Notes: generated by a model not told the origin, from the letters alone. 64,000 nt of DNA from Rhodocollybia butyracea (GCA_015501585.1 JADNRY010000089.1:124001-188000); one strand, 5' to 3'. Counted from the stretch's first letter, positions 37,715 to 48,567 are shown. Numbers and translations are program-made.

Positions 37715-38464
37715 ATGTTCTTTGGTTATTTCTTTACTCTCTCCCTCCTCTTTTCTTCCTTTGGCATTGTTGCCTCTGTCCCTTCTACTGCTGGAGTCCG
37801 CAAACGCCAGAACACTGCTGACATCGAAAATATTTTCAGCGCGTTAGAGAGTTCTACAAACACAATCTTGCCTCAGATCAGTGGGTACTTTGAGAGGCGA
37901 TCCTTGGCCAAGATTGATTACTGATTGTTTTACCCTCTTAGCTACTCTCGGCCGATCCGGAAATGCATCTAATACCAATATCACCCCTCTTGTCGATGAC
38001 CTGACCACTGCACTCAGCACCGCATCCTCCTCATTGTCCTCCCTAGCGACCTCAAGTCGTAAGAGCCGCCGTCAATCTGATGATGACGTTGCCAACCTTG
38101 TTGCGGGAATCATTACTGTATGTTCTTGCCTTTATACTCTTTTCGTTGCTTTCCATCGAAGAATCTACTACGTCAACAGGACATCGCTAATGCCCTCAAA
38201 ACTCTACTCGGTGATACTGCTGCAATCCCTAATCTTGGCTCTCTCATCGGTGATGTCGATACTGCTCTTAATGAAGTCCTTAGCGGGCTCGAGACTCTGC
38301 TCGCCGGTGTATTGACACTCGTTGCCAGCTTGTGGGTCTTACAATCCCTTGTTAAATGGTCTTGTAGTTGTTGACATCGAACATCATTTTGCAGGCTTGT
38401 CGATGTTGCAGGACTTCTCCAGAGCCTTTCTTTGAGTCTTACTTTTGCGTCGCTTGGCTTGTAA
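37715..38464 (+). CDS. Small secreted protein family, copy 2
   Basis: Signal peptide MFFGYFFTLSLLFSSFGIVAS, then VPSTAGVRKRQ with a Kex2-type KR|Q site, so the mature chain should start near QNTADIENIF. Conserved family blocks: ALESSTNTILPQI, an intron (37881-37941), TPLVDDLTTALSTASSSLSS, RRQSDDDVANLVAGIIT, an intron (38118-38179), DIANALKTLLGDTAAIPNLG, SLIGDVDTALNEVLSGLE. A third intron (GTGGGT at about 38332 to TTGCAG at about 38396) would join S-L to LVDVAGLLQSLSLSLTFASL, with TAA at 38462-38464. Without it the frame ends at 38374. The mature protein is rich in Ser, Thr, Ala and Leu with regular hydrophobic spacing, suggesting amphipathic helices, and has no Cys before the tail. Function unknown. 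Superficially like hydrophobic-surface-binding proteins, but not assignable. Confidence 0.72.
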
Positions 38465-39417
38465 CTGCGAACGTTCGTTTAGAAGACAGGACTATAATAC
38501 TGTACCGATACTTACTTGGAGTTCAATGCGGACAGTCTTCCAGTAATCTTTCGGTCTACGCAATGAAGTGCTATATGTTATATCCGTGCACTGTGGCAAG
38601 TTGAATACGATTTTGAAATAATGGACTCATAGTAAAAGTCTGTAAAGTAAACTTGAGCCTGAAATACCCCCTACATCGAGAACACGAGTGTCAACCAGAA
38701 ATTCCAATTTAAGCATCAAAGTGATACTTGTCTCCCGTAGGCAGACTCAACCTCGGCAAGCGAGCTTAATTTAGAGTAGCAGAGCATGCCCAGCTGGTGA
38801 TTGAAACGAAAATTGGGCAGTAGCATCACTCATTAATGAGTTTTCGAAGACGCGACGATCATTAATTAAAAATTTAATGAAATGATATGAGTGTAGATGA
38901 ATAGATGTACTTGATAAGGGCAAGTGGAGGGAGGGTAGCGAGAATTTATATGAACTAAACGGCTGAGAGAGCACAAGGATAATTTAGACAAAGGAAAACT
39001 TTATACCAGGGCTCTATTGGACATACCTGAGAGCGGGAATATCCAAGGGAATATCACATTCATTCTCAGAATCCTTTACTTCAATAGGCGAGTTACATGA
39101 AAATTTGCAACAGCTTACCCTGCTTAAGCCAACTGACTCTGAGCTCCTACACGCTTGAATCGATTTTAGCCATCAGCTATACATCACTTCGATATCCGAA
39201 ATGAATGTCACGACATGGGATAGGTCTAAAGTTCTACCTCCTTTTGGGCATGAAGATCTCGTTAGCCCAACTGAGGACCCAGAAAACATAGAATGTCGTG
39301 GTGATTGTCTCGTAGATCGGACGAACGAATATTCAGTGCTCTGGCAACTTTCGATGGGACAGCAAGTACTAGTAATGTTTACCATGACAGTACATTTTCC
39401 ATATCATGATTTTATTT
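38465..39417. other. Gene-poor AT-rich stretch
   Basis: No supported gene. It contains an AT-rich self-complementary patch (CATTAATGAG ... CATTAATTAAAAATTTAATG, 38829-38880). Confidence 0.4.
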
Positions 39418-40168
39418 AGTCTGAGACGCACGAGGGGGAGGGGTCGCAGGATAGCCTCGGAGTTTGAAAAATCTGATGAACGCCCAACGGCCGAGCCGCC
39501 GATTGCGTAAACTACAGCCACAGATTATATTACATCTTTTTTTGTTATTCCTCGCGTCTCTTGTGTCGCGTCTAATTATTGGATCGGACGCGAGCTCATC
39601 ATGGCCACCAATGAGTTCACTGAAATCGAAATCAATAATCCCTTTATCGTTAATCAAACGCGTGAATCCGCTAATCGAGAGCCAGATGCACACAGATGCG
39701 CCGCATCTCAAGGTCAAGAAGGCAATGGACAAGGGTCTTCCTGTAACGGTCCAGCGAACATGCAGCGTAAGTTGTAAATTATAACTGATGCTTCGATTTG
39801 AGTCCTATTTGCTTTAAACTTCAAGGTTTTGAACAGCTCCCGTTCCATCACTTTGCTACACCCGTGAAGCCTGGTCCGTTCATGTTTCTTCCTCGCTCAG
39901 TTACCAATCTCACTCTTCCAAGCCCGCTTCAGCCACACTGCATTCCCCCCAGCCCATACCACCTCCCCTATATTAAGAGAGCAGACCGCCAATAGTTAGC
40001 GCGTCACTGGCTACGCGACGATGAAGGAAAGTGAATAACTAAACAATTTAAACAAACGCGGTGCTGCGCGTACGTGATCAGGCGTGATCGCATGACCTCT
40101 CGGCTAGCCCGGCAATCTTTTTTTTCAAACTCCGAGGCTATCCTGCGACCCCTCGTGCGGACCAGACT
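39418..40168. mobile_element. 0.75 kb element with terminal inverted repeats
   Basis: The ends are inverted copies. Left arm 39428-39471 and right arm 40121-40158 share GCACGAG followed by a 31 nt block that begins GGGTCGCAGGATAGCCTCGG and ends in GTTTGAAAAA. The left arm differs by a 6 nt insertion (GGGGAG). Outside them AGTCTG (39418-39423) and CAGACT (40163-40168) are also complementary and may be the true tips. The inside encodes no transposase. Size and arms fit a non-autonomous DNA transposon (MITE-like). No target-site duplication could be recognised, so the exact ends and superfamily are open. Confidence 0.6.
39601..39777 (+). CDS. Short ORF inside the inverted-repeat element
   Basis: 58 codons starting MATNEFTEIEINNPFIVNQT, Asn/Glu/Gln-rich, ending at TAA 39775-39777 or at a GTAAGT donor (39767). 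No known domain. It may be a remnant of an element-encoded protein or chance. Confidence 0.2.
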   Translation: MATNEFTEIEINNPFIVNQTRESANREPDAHRCAASQGQEGNGQGSSCNGPANMQRKL

Positions 40169-41006
40169 TCCCTTGAGTGAACGATTTTTCTTCACTCTCG
40201 TGAATTTTGGCTTGCGAGACTAGATTTTATTTATTGATTTCAAAGCCTTCAGTAAGCTACCTTGTTGAAGGGGGGACTTGGGGCCAATTGCAAGGAGTCC
40301 CGCCCCCCGCTGTTTGCTTCCAAGGCGTGTTTCATACTAGGATAGATTTACTTCCCAGGGGGGGCCGATATTTCTCCTTCTCTTACTTATCTTCCTCTTC
40401 GTTTATCCGAGTGCCTAGTATTGACTTGGCAGTTTCGTGTACATATTTAGTCATATAAAGGACGATTCGTCCTTTGTCCCTCAGTCGTTTGTATACTTCT
40501 GAGGGTACGTTGATTTATTTATATGTTTATGGAACTTATACTTATGCTTATATATGAAGCTCGTACTTACTAAGTTCCACAGGTAATTACTCAATTGCAA
40601 TACGGGTCGTTTGTGTACTTCTGAGGCTCGTACTTACTAATCCACATACCTTGGTCGTCGACTCCGCCCATTCGGGCGCTGGCATCAGACAACCTCAATC
40701 AGGTAACATGAGAATTCTAGCAACAGTGGTGGTTCGAAGACAGTTGCGCTTAGTAGGCAAACTTAAGATCGGGCAGCCTCTATTCAAGCTCAATCTTAAT
40801 TATCACCCGTTACTTACTAAAAAGCCAAAATATGCAAAAAGGTGGATGAAATTGAAACAGGTGGATCTGGTGGTGCTGTCCAATGTCCTACTAAGTACCA
40901 AAAAAATGTTCAGGCTCCCGCCACCGCAGCGATGCTGGAAATCTTGGAAATAAGAGTAAGGATTGCAGTTGCTCTATAAAATAATCAGTTAAGACCACGT
41001 AGTAAG
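40169..41006. other. Gene-poor stretch with short direct repeats
   Basis: Contains repeated pieces such as GGCTCGTACTTACTAA (40625) against AAGCTCGTACTTACTAA (40557), and CGTTTGTRTACTTCTGAGG (40487 and 40607). These suggest a local duplication of about 65-120 bp. The 100-codon frame at 40651-40953 has no recognisable content. Confidence 0.4.
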
Positions 41007-41630
41007 TTATAAGGAAGGGATAACTTGCAGCTGAATCCCTGCTATAGCATCAGGGGCCAGAAGCTCAGCTAGAGTGATAAGATCACCCAGAGCAGTGGCA
41101 GCATTAGTGATGAGGGCGCTAACACCAGCCACGCCGGAAATATTCAGGACGGTCGCAAGGCCATCAGCAAGTTCCTGTCAACACATCTCTCCAGTCGCAG
41201 CAGTGGGATCGTACAAAAATTGAGGACATACAGTGAAGATTGCGGACACGATTCCGGAAAGGGTCGCCTGACGGCGAGCATTTTGACTTGAGGGCACAAG
41301 CGGGGCCAACGAGGATGAAGCGGTCTTGAGTGCAGTGGTTAGATCATTAAACAGAGGCGCGAGGGTGGCCTCAGAGGCGTTTCCGGCTTTCACAAGAGTT
41401 GCTAGGAGGGTAGAACAATCAGCAATTCGTTTTGACCAACACGTTTAAGAGTAATCACCGATCTGAGGTAAGATCGTATCTGTAGAGCTCTTTAACGTGC
41501 TGAAAATATCAGCAGCTGAGTCCTGGCGCTTATCGACAGAATTATCGGAAGCCTGGGGTACAGAGGCACCAAGGCCAGTAGAGGCGAGGAAGAAGAAGAG
41601 AGCGAAGGAGCGAACTTGAAAGAACTTCAT
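41007..41630 (-). CDS. Small secreted protein family, copy 3
   Basis: Signal peptide MKFFQVRSFALFFFLASTGLG, then the Kex2-type site in NSVDKRQDSA. Family blocks: IFSTLKSSTDTILPQI, an intron (ATCG|GTGATT to CCTAG), TLVKAGNASEATLAPLF, NDLTTALKTASSSLAPL, RRQATLSGIVSAIFT, a second intron (about 41176-41230), ELADGLATVLNISGVAGVSA, LGDLITLAELLAPDAIAG, ending at TAA 41007-41009. Intron positions and phases match copies 2 and 4, which shows common descent. It lies on the opposite strand from the others. The gene looks intact. Predicted to be exported, cleaved by a Kex2-like protease, and Ser/Thr/Ala/Leu-rich. Function unknown. Confidence 0.72.
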
Positions 41631-41695
41631 TGTTTAGAGTATCGGGGGTGACTCAGCTAAGAAGCTGCTGTTGGATTTCAAAGGCGGAGGCCATG

Positions 41696-41704
41696 TCTTT
41701 TATA
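41696..41704 (-). promoter_or_regulatory. TATA box of secreted protein copy 3
   Basis: The minus strand reads TATAAAAGA (followed by CATGG), 66 nt before the ATG. It is identical in its first nine bases to the copy 4 element. Confidence 0.5.
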
Positions 41705-42149
41705 ACCATGAGCATTGTCTTCAATCGCAGATCTCGGAAATAATACTTACACTGGCAGTATAATTCCTGTAAATATGCACTTTGACACGTCTGCCTGGGG
41801 CCAAAAAAGAATTAACTTGAGATCTAAAGGTGGAGCTGTTGAATATTAATTTATCTTGTCCAAGTACAAAATGTCAGGGATTTTCTCTGACAAAGCAAAA
41901 GAACGATCATTTTTCCCTCGTATGTCGTCCACCAAAGATGGTTGAGTCTACACACTCATGATCAAACAACTTGCCTCAGCAAGCTGGAAACCGTTGTCAG
42001 GCATCATCCGGAACCAATCTGAGCTCACCACCTACGAGAGGCTCGCAAGAATACTCGCTGGCAAAGGATACTCGTACTTCAGTCAACGGTGGAGAAACTT
42101 CAGCTTGACACGATATGTTACTGTACGCGGCGCAGATGGCATCATTTTA

Positions 42150-42480
42150 CCATCATTCGGTACCTGATTCATTATCCATCTCTTCATACAGTATCTATTC
42201 TGATGCAACGTTAGACAGCGCTTTGCCGTTGCTACCACTGCTGATAATCCAAAATAATACCCACCTTCATCTGGCTTGAGAAAGTTCAATCCCTTGTCAG
42301 CTGCCGGGCTTGTTGTCTTGTTGTTGCCTTGCAAAAGTCTCCTGGCATCTATTTTGGAGAACAACGTCCAGATCTTCCAAGAAGTCATTCCTCATCAGCA
42401 TCATGATTATCTTCCAAGCTTGCATCTATCAACGTGCTGCTGTAGCAACTGCACTTGAGTTCCAATGGCTGTTGGTCTTG
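42150..42480 (-). repeat. Decayed dispersed repeat, unit 1
   Basis: Read on the minus strand this matches the plus-strand sequence at 44205-44880 in several blocks in the same order. The blocks are ATTGGAACT...GGTTGCT/AGTTGCT...AGCACGT...GATAATCATGATG; then GAC-AAG...AACTTTCT...CCAGATG...AAGGTGG; then TCAGCASTGGTAGCAAC...CAGAATAGATRCTGTATGA. The reading frame in the middle gives AADKGLNFLKPDEGG, then SAVVATAKRC. This is homologous to frame pieces in unit 2, so the ancestor was probably protein-coding. Family unknown. Confidence 0.55.
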
Positions 42481-44204
42481 TCTTACATGCAACAACTGGA
42501 TTACTAGTGCATTAAGTAGATGTAAATAAGCATAAGTAGGCACCTACTAGTAGTAGTAGTAGTGTGACATGCGTCGCGATGTAATATTCAAGAACATAAA
42601 ATTTCAAGGATCGAAGTTGAGATGAATATGCTTGAATATGCGAACATTGTGTTAAGTATGTTCTATCAAGCCCTCAGCCGTTTTTGCGAAAGTTGCAATA
42701 ACCTTTCAATGAAATGTATTATCTTTCAACGCAGAATCCGTTGGAGAGAGCGGCGGCGAATCGCAACAGGGTGAAATCTGGTGTGATCCTACTTAAGATA
42801 GCCTGCAGCCATTAATCGATGGTCTGTCGTTTGTTTATATCCCTCACAGCCTTCCTTCAAGTTTTTTATGTTATATTACTATCTATTTATGAACTGAACT
42901 CACTGTACTCAATGGCACAACCGGGCAGAAACTCAAGCGAGGTTTATTTATCAAACACAGGCGCAGTTTGACAAGACGTTCTTGACTAGTCTCCTGTGTC
43001 AAGAATAATAAGCTTTCTTACTAGTTGCGATCTCAGTCTGAGACGATAAAATTGGCCAGTCTCGGAACCTGAGAATTGGGGTCTCTCTTTCGTTTCCATG
43101 CCCTCCCGATATCTTCTGCCAGTCTGATTGACAATGAAATTGATGTCCACAACCACTTTATCTTTTATGGCCAAAGTATACCCAAAGTATACCTCATCTT
43201 CAATCCTTGGTCGAATATTTGCAGATTTTACTTGCAGCTGTTCTCATACTGCCCTGGGGGTGACCCAAGTCAATCTGTACCACGAAAACACCATCGTGGA
43301 TGAGCCTAAACTAGAGGTCGCTTTTCTCTTTTACTGCGCCAATATTCCAAATCATCTTGGAAGAGGCATAGCTGAGACTTGTACGTGAGGTCGATGAGCG
43401 CAACCTGCTTCGCAATGTGAATCCAGAACACTTCTTGTCCTTTGCTACCTTATATACGCCCTTAAATTTATCCTGCGCGCGCTACTCTAATGGAGAATGA
43501 ATATGCTCATAATCGAAGGCCGCCTTCATGTCAAAGCGATACATATCTTACCCGAAAAGGTAATTACTGATCCTGGATACAAATGGTGGACTAGCTTGAA
43601 AAGCAGAATGGATCCAAGATACAGGTGGGAATACATGCATTATGGGTTCGCATGAGTAGACTTAGCTTATTCCAAGTTTGACGAATCTTTCGGTCATATT
43701 TAGTAAATAATTTTTATTCAGTTCTCATGATGCGTTATGCGAATACCCCGTAGCACATTCGGAGTGCCAGGAAAGACGAATCGGTAAAAAATGTCACCGG
43801 ACTGTCCGACTTGAATAGCGAAAAGGGTGTGCGGTTACACCCGTTCAACAATCCCTGGACATGCAGTGACACATATCAGAATATCCAAAAGCATTTTTCC
43901 TCTATTTCGTTATTCATGACCATACTTGGTCCTTGAAACCATCAGGCAGCGCATGACCTCGTGAAGGATTAGCTAGGTACATAAGGACAAAACTTTCAAC
44001 TTTGTAATTGCAACCTAGGTAGATAGGAGTGGTATGTACATTCCGAGTCTATTCAGGCATTCGGTTGCAATGCGTGAGTGCGCTTCCCATGCTTGTGTAT
44101 CTATTTATGCCAGTATGCACTTAAGTCATCTATTCAGGATGTAATGAGAGTATGCCGAAGGCTGCATCTTCAATGTTTGGTTAGGAAGGTTATACTTAGT
44201 ATAG

Positions 44205-44880
44205 CTTTGATGCAGCTATTGGAACTTCAAAGCCGGTTGCTGCAAGAGCACGTCAGGGTATATCGAGATGATAATCATGATGAGAGCCTCAAATACTCTG
44301 CCGCGCTGGCTAGCATTGAATAGATGCTGTAGAATATTCAATAGCATGATTGTCTACTAAGTACCACTGTTAACGCTGACCATGGCACTGAACAAACTAC
44401 CACTACTCTCTTTGACATACATTTCTTATCATATTTCTGGAACCGCGGGAGCACGGAGAGGAATTGAGCGCTTGTAGATCCTTGCTCTCAAGTTTCTCAG
44501 TCAATTGCATTACTAGGTGTTTTGTATACCTATGGATACACGTGTAGTTATATACTTTGGCCGCGCAGGTAATTATCAAGTATTAATGAGGTATTACACT
44601 GAGGGTACTTATTACTATTGGTTCCCGCCTTATAAGTCAATTATTAAAACGAAAGTACTCATATGTTCCCGAGGACTTTCTCAAATCGCTGCAGTAGTTG
44701 ACAAGTGGTCCAACTTTCTGGAACCAGATGATGAAGGTGGATAGTGAAATGTAATTTGGATATGAGAAGTCATCAGCACTGGTAGCAACAGCAAAACACT
44801 GTCAAGCGATGTTGGATCAGAATAGATGCTGTATGAAGAGACAATCTTTCAGGCACTGAATGGATCCCATGAGTTAACAG
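44205..44880 (+). repeat. Decayed dispersed repeat, unit 2
   Basis: Counterpart of the minus-strand unit at 42150-42480, longer by insertions. Frame pieces read LLELQSRLLQEHVRVYRDDN, DKWSNFLEPDDEGG and SALVATAKHC, separated by stops and shifts. The first piece looks like a charged helix. Either a degenerate gene family or the coding part of a dead mobile element. Confidence 0.55.
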
Positions 44881-45220
44881 CTGTTAACAGCGGGTTGCGC
44901 CCACGACATGTTGATCTTTATAATTTAGTCCTGGCGATTTAATTTTAAACCTGATCATGATTTAACATGAGTCTGTAGCAACCCAGAACCTCACGTGCAT
45001 CTATGTTCAATGTATCATATCCTTGCTTCGTGAGAGACAAAAATTGACGTTGGAATACCATCTGCAGCTGGCAGACAAGATAAATTAAATTTGACCCGCT
45101 CTGACTTCATTTGGCCTCAGACAGATGCATCGAAGTGTACTCCCAGACTCGGAGACAGTCCTGTTAAAATTTTTGCACTAAGTATCATTTCCAAGATCTG
45201 GAGAAAGGACCAATAGGTGG

Positions 45221-45230
45221 TATAAAAGAC
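45221..45230 (+). promoter_or_regulatory. TATA box of secreted protein copy 4
   Basis: TATAAAAGAC 80-90 nt before the ATG at 45310, the best match to consensus among the four family members. Confidence 0.55.
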
Positions 45231-45309
45231 ACGAGCTCCGCCTTCGAAATCCAGCAACGGCTTCTCAACCAAGTCCTTCCAAGTCACGCCCAATACTCAC
45301 CCAACAACA

Positions 45310-45899
45310 ATGTTGTATCGTTTCTTCGCTCTCTTCTTCCTCTTTACTTCTTTTGGCGCCGGCATTGCCGTATCCGTACCTTCCGCTACCTCAGTCGAGA
45401 TAGCTAAGCGTCAAGCGCCTTCGGCTCTTGATATTTTCAACACGTTGAAAAACTCTACAGATACGATCTTGCCCCAAATCAGTGAGTGATTTTGAGCGTA
45501 AATCTCTGGTTAAGATGAATCGCTGATTGTTCAACCCTTTTAGCTACTCTCGTGCAAGGCAAAAACGCCTCTTCGGCTAACGTCACTCCTCTCATTAGCA
45601 GCTTGAGGACTGCTCTACAGACTGCAACCTCCTCGTTATCCTCTACGGCGCCCCCGAGTGATGATGCTGCTGCTACCCTTGGTGTTCAAATCTTTACTGT
45701 AAGTACGTCCTATCTCGGCCACTAACAGCTGATCGAAGTTGCTTGATGGCAGGATATCGCTAACACCCTCAGTACCCTCCCTGGTGAAATAATCCCTGAT
45801 CTTGCTGGCCTACTTGGCGATCTTGACGACGGTCTCGCTCAAGCCATTGATGTAATCCAGGTCCTCAACCCTATTATCACGCCAATTCTTCAGGGGTAA
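45310..45899 (+). CDS. Small secreted protein family, copy 4
   Basis: Signal peptide MLYRFFALFFLFTSFGAGIA, then VEIAKRQAPS with a Kex2-type site. Family blocks: IFNTLKNSTDTILPQI, an intron (GTGAGT at about 45482 to TTTTAG at 45543), TLVQGKNASSANVTPLI, LRTALQTATSSLSS, DDAAATLGVQIFT, an intron (about 45700-45753), DIANTLSTLPGEIIPDLAGL, LGDLDDGLAQAIDVIQVLNP, IITPILQG, then TAA at 45897-45899. The stop overlaps a GTAAGT, so a further spliced exon is possible, as in copy 2. The RRQS box of the other copies is missing here. Clear TATA box and intact signal peptide argue for expression. Function unknown. Confidence 0.75.
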
Positions 45900-46410
45900 G
45901 TCCTTCCTTCCTTGTAAAACATTCATACTGATCCATCTATAGAGTAACTGCTGCCCTTAATTTTGTTAACAGTATATTAGGTCTGATACCATGAACATTT
46001 TTTTAAATCATTCATTTGAATCCCTGGACGTTTTTATCAAATAGTATCCCGACTTGGTACTTATTCGTTTTAAATTCCATTGAAATTTTGGTTCATATAA
46101 TGGGCGACTCAAGATTGAGCTCCGTGAAATGCAGCGCGATTTCAACCTTGCACGCTACTAGGTGGAATTTTTCTTACACCAAAATTCTAACAATTCTTTG
46201 GATTCCTAGTCATCACCAAAATGTCCAAGCTATTTCAACCCGTTCCAGAGGTTTATACAGCCTCGGTATGAGAGCACTGGAATAGGTAACTGCGGTACCG
46301 AGGTTATTGGCGTGCCTTGTCACTGCGATGAGAGTGTTATTATAGTGTATCATTTTTCTAATACGATATGCCATCTATTAGCTCACAACGGAGGCATAAA
46401 GAGAAACCAG
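45900..46410. other. Gene-poor spacer
   Basis: 3' side of copy 4. No supported gene. Confidence 0.4.
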
Positions 46411-46512
46411 GATGTTGCTGATGGTGTTGAGAGTTTCATTGGGGGGTGTCGCAATTCCCGCCGATCTTACATCTCTCATCGGTGGCGAAATGCTCGCGAA
46501 ATGCTGACAGCT
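46411..46512 (+). pseudogene. Relic of the secreted protein family (third-exon fragment)
   Basis: Follows an AG acceptor and reads DVADGVESFIGG, then, after a one-base shift, VAIPADLTSLIGGEMLAK. This matches the exon DVADGVRSLINR of copy 1 and the DIANALKT/PNLGSLIGDV exon of copy 2. No upstream exons were found nearby, so it is a fragment. Confidence 0.55.
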
Positions 46513-46609
46513 ACGACGCAAAAGCCGTATAGCAGTTTCTCTACAAAATAATCAGTAATACTGGTTTACGCGGGAGTGGGGCTTAAATGATACAGGTCAA
46601 GACCTACCG

Positions 46610-46690
46610 TGATGGAGGGGAGCAGAACCTAGACTATAGTTAAAATATCATCAAGCGCAGTGGCAGCGGAATCAAGTGCAGAGCTATGAT
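46610..46690 (-). pseudogene. Second relic of the secreted protein family, opposite strand
   Basis: GCGCAGTGGCAGC with flanking AAAATATCATCA resembles the minus-strand 3' exon of copy 3 (AGCAGTGGCAGCATTAGTGAT, about 41091-41111) and would read DSAATALDDILTIV. Just before it, CTCTACAAAATAATCAGT (46537) matches CTCTATAAAATAATCAGT in the 3' flank of copy 3 (40972). Confidence 0.45.
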
Positions 46691-47689
46691 ATCGACGCTG
46701 TTTTTTTGAGAATGATAGCTGGGATTCAGATGCTACTGAGCCAGAGACTGGTCGGGAGACTACAAGCATTACATGCGTTGAAGCAGAAGTGTAAGACGTT
46801 GGAAAAAGCAGAAAGAGAAGGTTCTCTCGTCTGCCTCCTGGACTGCGGAACTTACCGTCTGAGACCCCACTGCGACTATTTTACCTCAGGCTAACGTCCT
46901 TCAAGTTCTCCAAGCACCGCTTCATCCCTCTTGATGGTGACCATACAATATAATAGAACAAGTGACGATTTTTTTCCTTCAACACCGGAGACTTTCTGTC
47001 ATCGATCTAGACTTGATTGTTGACGAAGTTGGCGTTTAAAAAAATCCATAAGTATATCTGATCGATGTTCAATCATTGACATACGGAATCCTTCGGCTCT
47101 CAGCAAAGTTGATCCTTATCGAGACTAGCTAGATTTTGATAGGCTTGTATGTTTATTTCTTAGTCTTTTGGTGTCATCCAATGCCGTGTCAGGTCTTGGA
47201 ATGAAGAAAATAGAAGGACCGCATGTACTTGCAAAACCATGTTGCTAAATTTGACTGTAAGTGGGGTGGAAGTACAAGCAGTACAAGGAGAAAAGCTTGC
47301 CAGGGGGCAGGAGGCTGTGGTTAAAGATGCCCAGCATCAGAGGTTCTGTTGATCAAATTCTTCGTCTTCCGAAAAAATAAGAACTGCCAACGATCTTGTT
47401 CTCTTTGAAAGTGCGGAAACACGCACAGGCCTATACTTATGAGCGTGTAACAGTATTGTGCAGTCGCTCAACGTCTAATCACACTACCGAATAGGCTTTT
47501 GATACGAGTACAGTGAGTACAATCCATTGTGTCCGAATTGGAACAGTAACTCACTTCAGAAATCGTCTGCAAGATCGGTAGCCATTAGTTTTTCTACCAG
47601 AAAATAATAATCATCGGAACCATCCGTGAATGAAATACGCAACCACCCATTCGAGGCTAGGGGCCGACATGGTCCGGGCAGTCTAGTAC
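46691..47689. other. Gene-poor spacer
   Basis: Contains a 72-codon frame (46676-46894) with a helical look but no family. Nothing else supported. Confidence 0.4.
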
Positions 47690-48567
47690 TCACGCTCTGC
47701 GTCCAAAGCGAATGGCTGAAGGCACAGCTGAGATAGACACGGACGATCGAAAGGACGTGGTCAGTGTGTCCATGTCCATAACCATGGGCTCACTAGACTG
47801 CTCAGCGAGATCTTCGCTTTCCAGTGCCTCCGTTACAGAAGATCCTGCTGATTTGTCTCTGCGAGTTCCTCTATCTGCATGTTCCCCTTCCACGCCAGAA
47901 TCTTTCTTAGTCGTCTCTCTCTGTTTCCACTCCCCTCGGACCATGCCCATCGCCGCATCACCCTTCTTCATTCTATCCAAAAGCTCGCCGACACCTTTAT
48001 TCACGACGGAAAAGAAATACTCTTTGGGATATCCATGAGCCGCTATGAGGTGAAGGCGACGAGCTTTCGGTGTCAGGAACAATTTGGACCTCGGACTTCG
48101 GGCGGATTAGAATTTGTCGACAAGGCTTTGGCAGCTCCTTGGCAAAGCTCAGGTGGAAGAAAGCAAGCGAAGATCTTCTCCCCTCTGTCTTTCCTCAGTG
48201 ATGCTATAGGATCATGACATTCTGTTTGGTGTAGTTCCAGGATTCGAGCATCGGGGAAGACTTTATTACACTTCTTTGTGCTACCCATCGCTTGTCCTTC
48301 TGCTTGACACACCCATGTATGGAATTTTGCATGATGAGCTTCTAGTTCAGTGCTACGCAGAGTAGTGGCATGGCCTGGTCGATGGCATGTTGGCGGAAGG
48401 GTGCATTGGAAAGACCCGGCTCGAGATGTGGAGGAAGGCTCGTCTGAGCAGAGTATTTTTGCGTCCGAAGACGGAGACGAGGGCCTAGACCTAGATACGC
48501 CCGTTGAAGAAGCGGAAGAAGATACAGAGAAACTGCTACTTCTTGCTCTCTTCATTGTGACAGTCAA
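47690..48567 (-). CDS. C2H2 zinc finger protein, ZNF511-like
   Basis: Nuclear protein of the ZNF511 type. It starts MTVTMKRARSSSFSVSSSAS. The first finger-like part is FQCTLPPTCHRPGHATT, then LEAHHAKFHTWVC, CNKVFPDARILELHQTECHD, and the third finger ends LTPKARRLHLIAAHGYPKEYFFSVV. Family order (three spaced Cys/His units ending ...HLIAAHGYPKEYFF) and VVNKGVGELLDRMKKG are typical of basidiomycete homologs. The C-terminus is a Ser-rich tail. Between EKIFACFLPPELC and SKLFLTPKARR the frame changes. The only GT...AG pair that fixes it is about 26 nt (GTCGAC...CCGAAG, near 48090-48120), shorter than normal introns. So either a tiny intron, a frameshift, or a sequence error lies there. Confidence 0.7.

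Larger units (their letters stand above)
41705..45220. other. Gene-poor region between secreted protein copies 3 and 4
   Basis: No supported intact gene. Besides a decayed repeat pair (listed separately) it has a (TAG)n run at 42549-42563. Open frames such as 43076-43303 and 43128-43388 lack recognisable content. Confidence 0.5.

Noticed and set aside
39418..40168. Target-site duplication for the inverted-repeat element
   Set aside because: Flanks ending TTTTATTT on the left and starting TCCCTTGA on the right share no direct repeat; ends may be mis-set or eroded.
37715..45899. Assignment of the secreted proteins to the hydrophobic surface binding (HsbA) family
   Set aside because: Only general Ala/Ser/Leu helical character and size agree. 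Specific HsbA motifs were not seen, so the function was left open.
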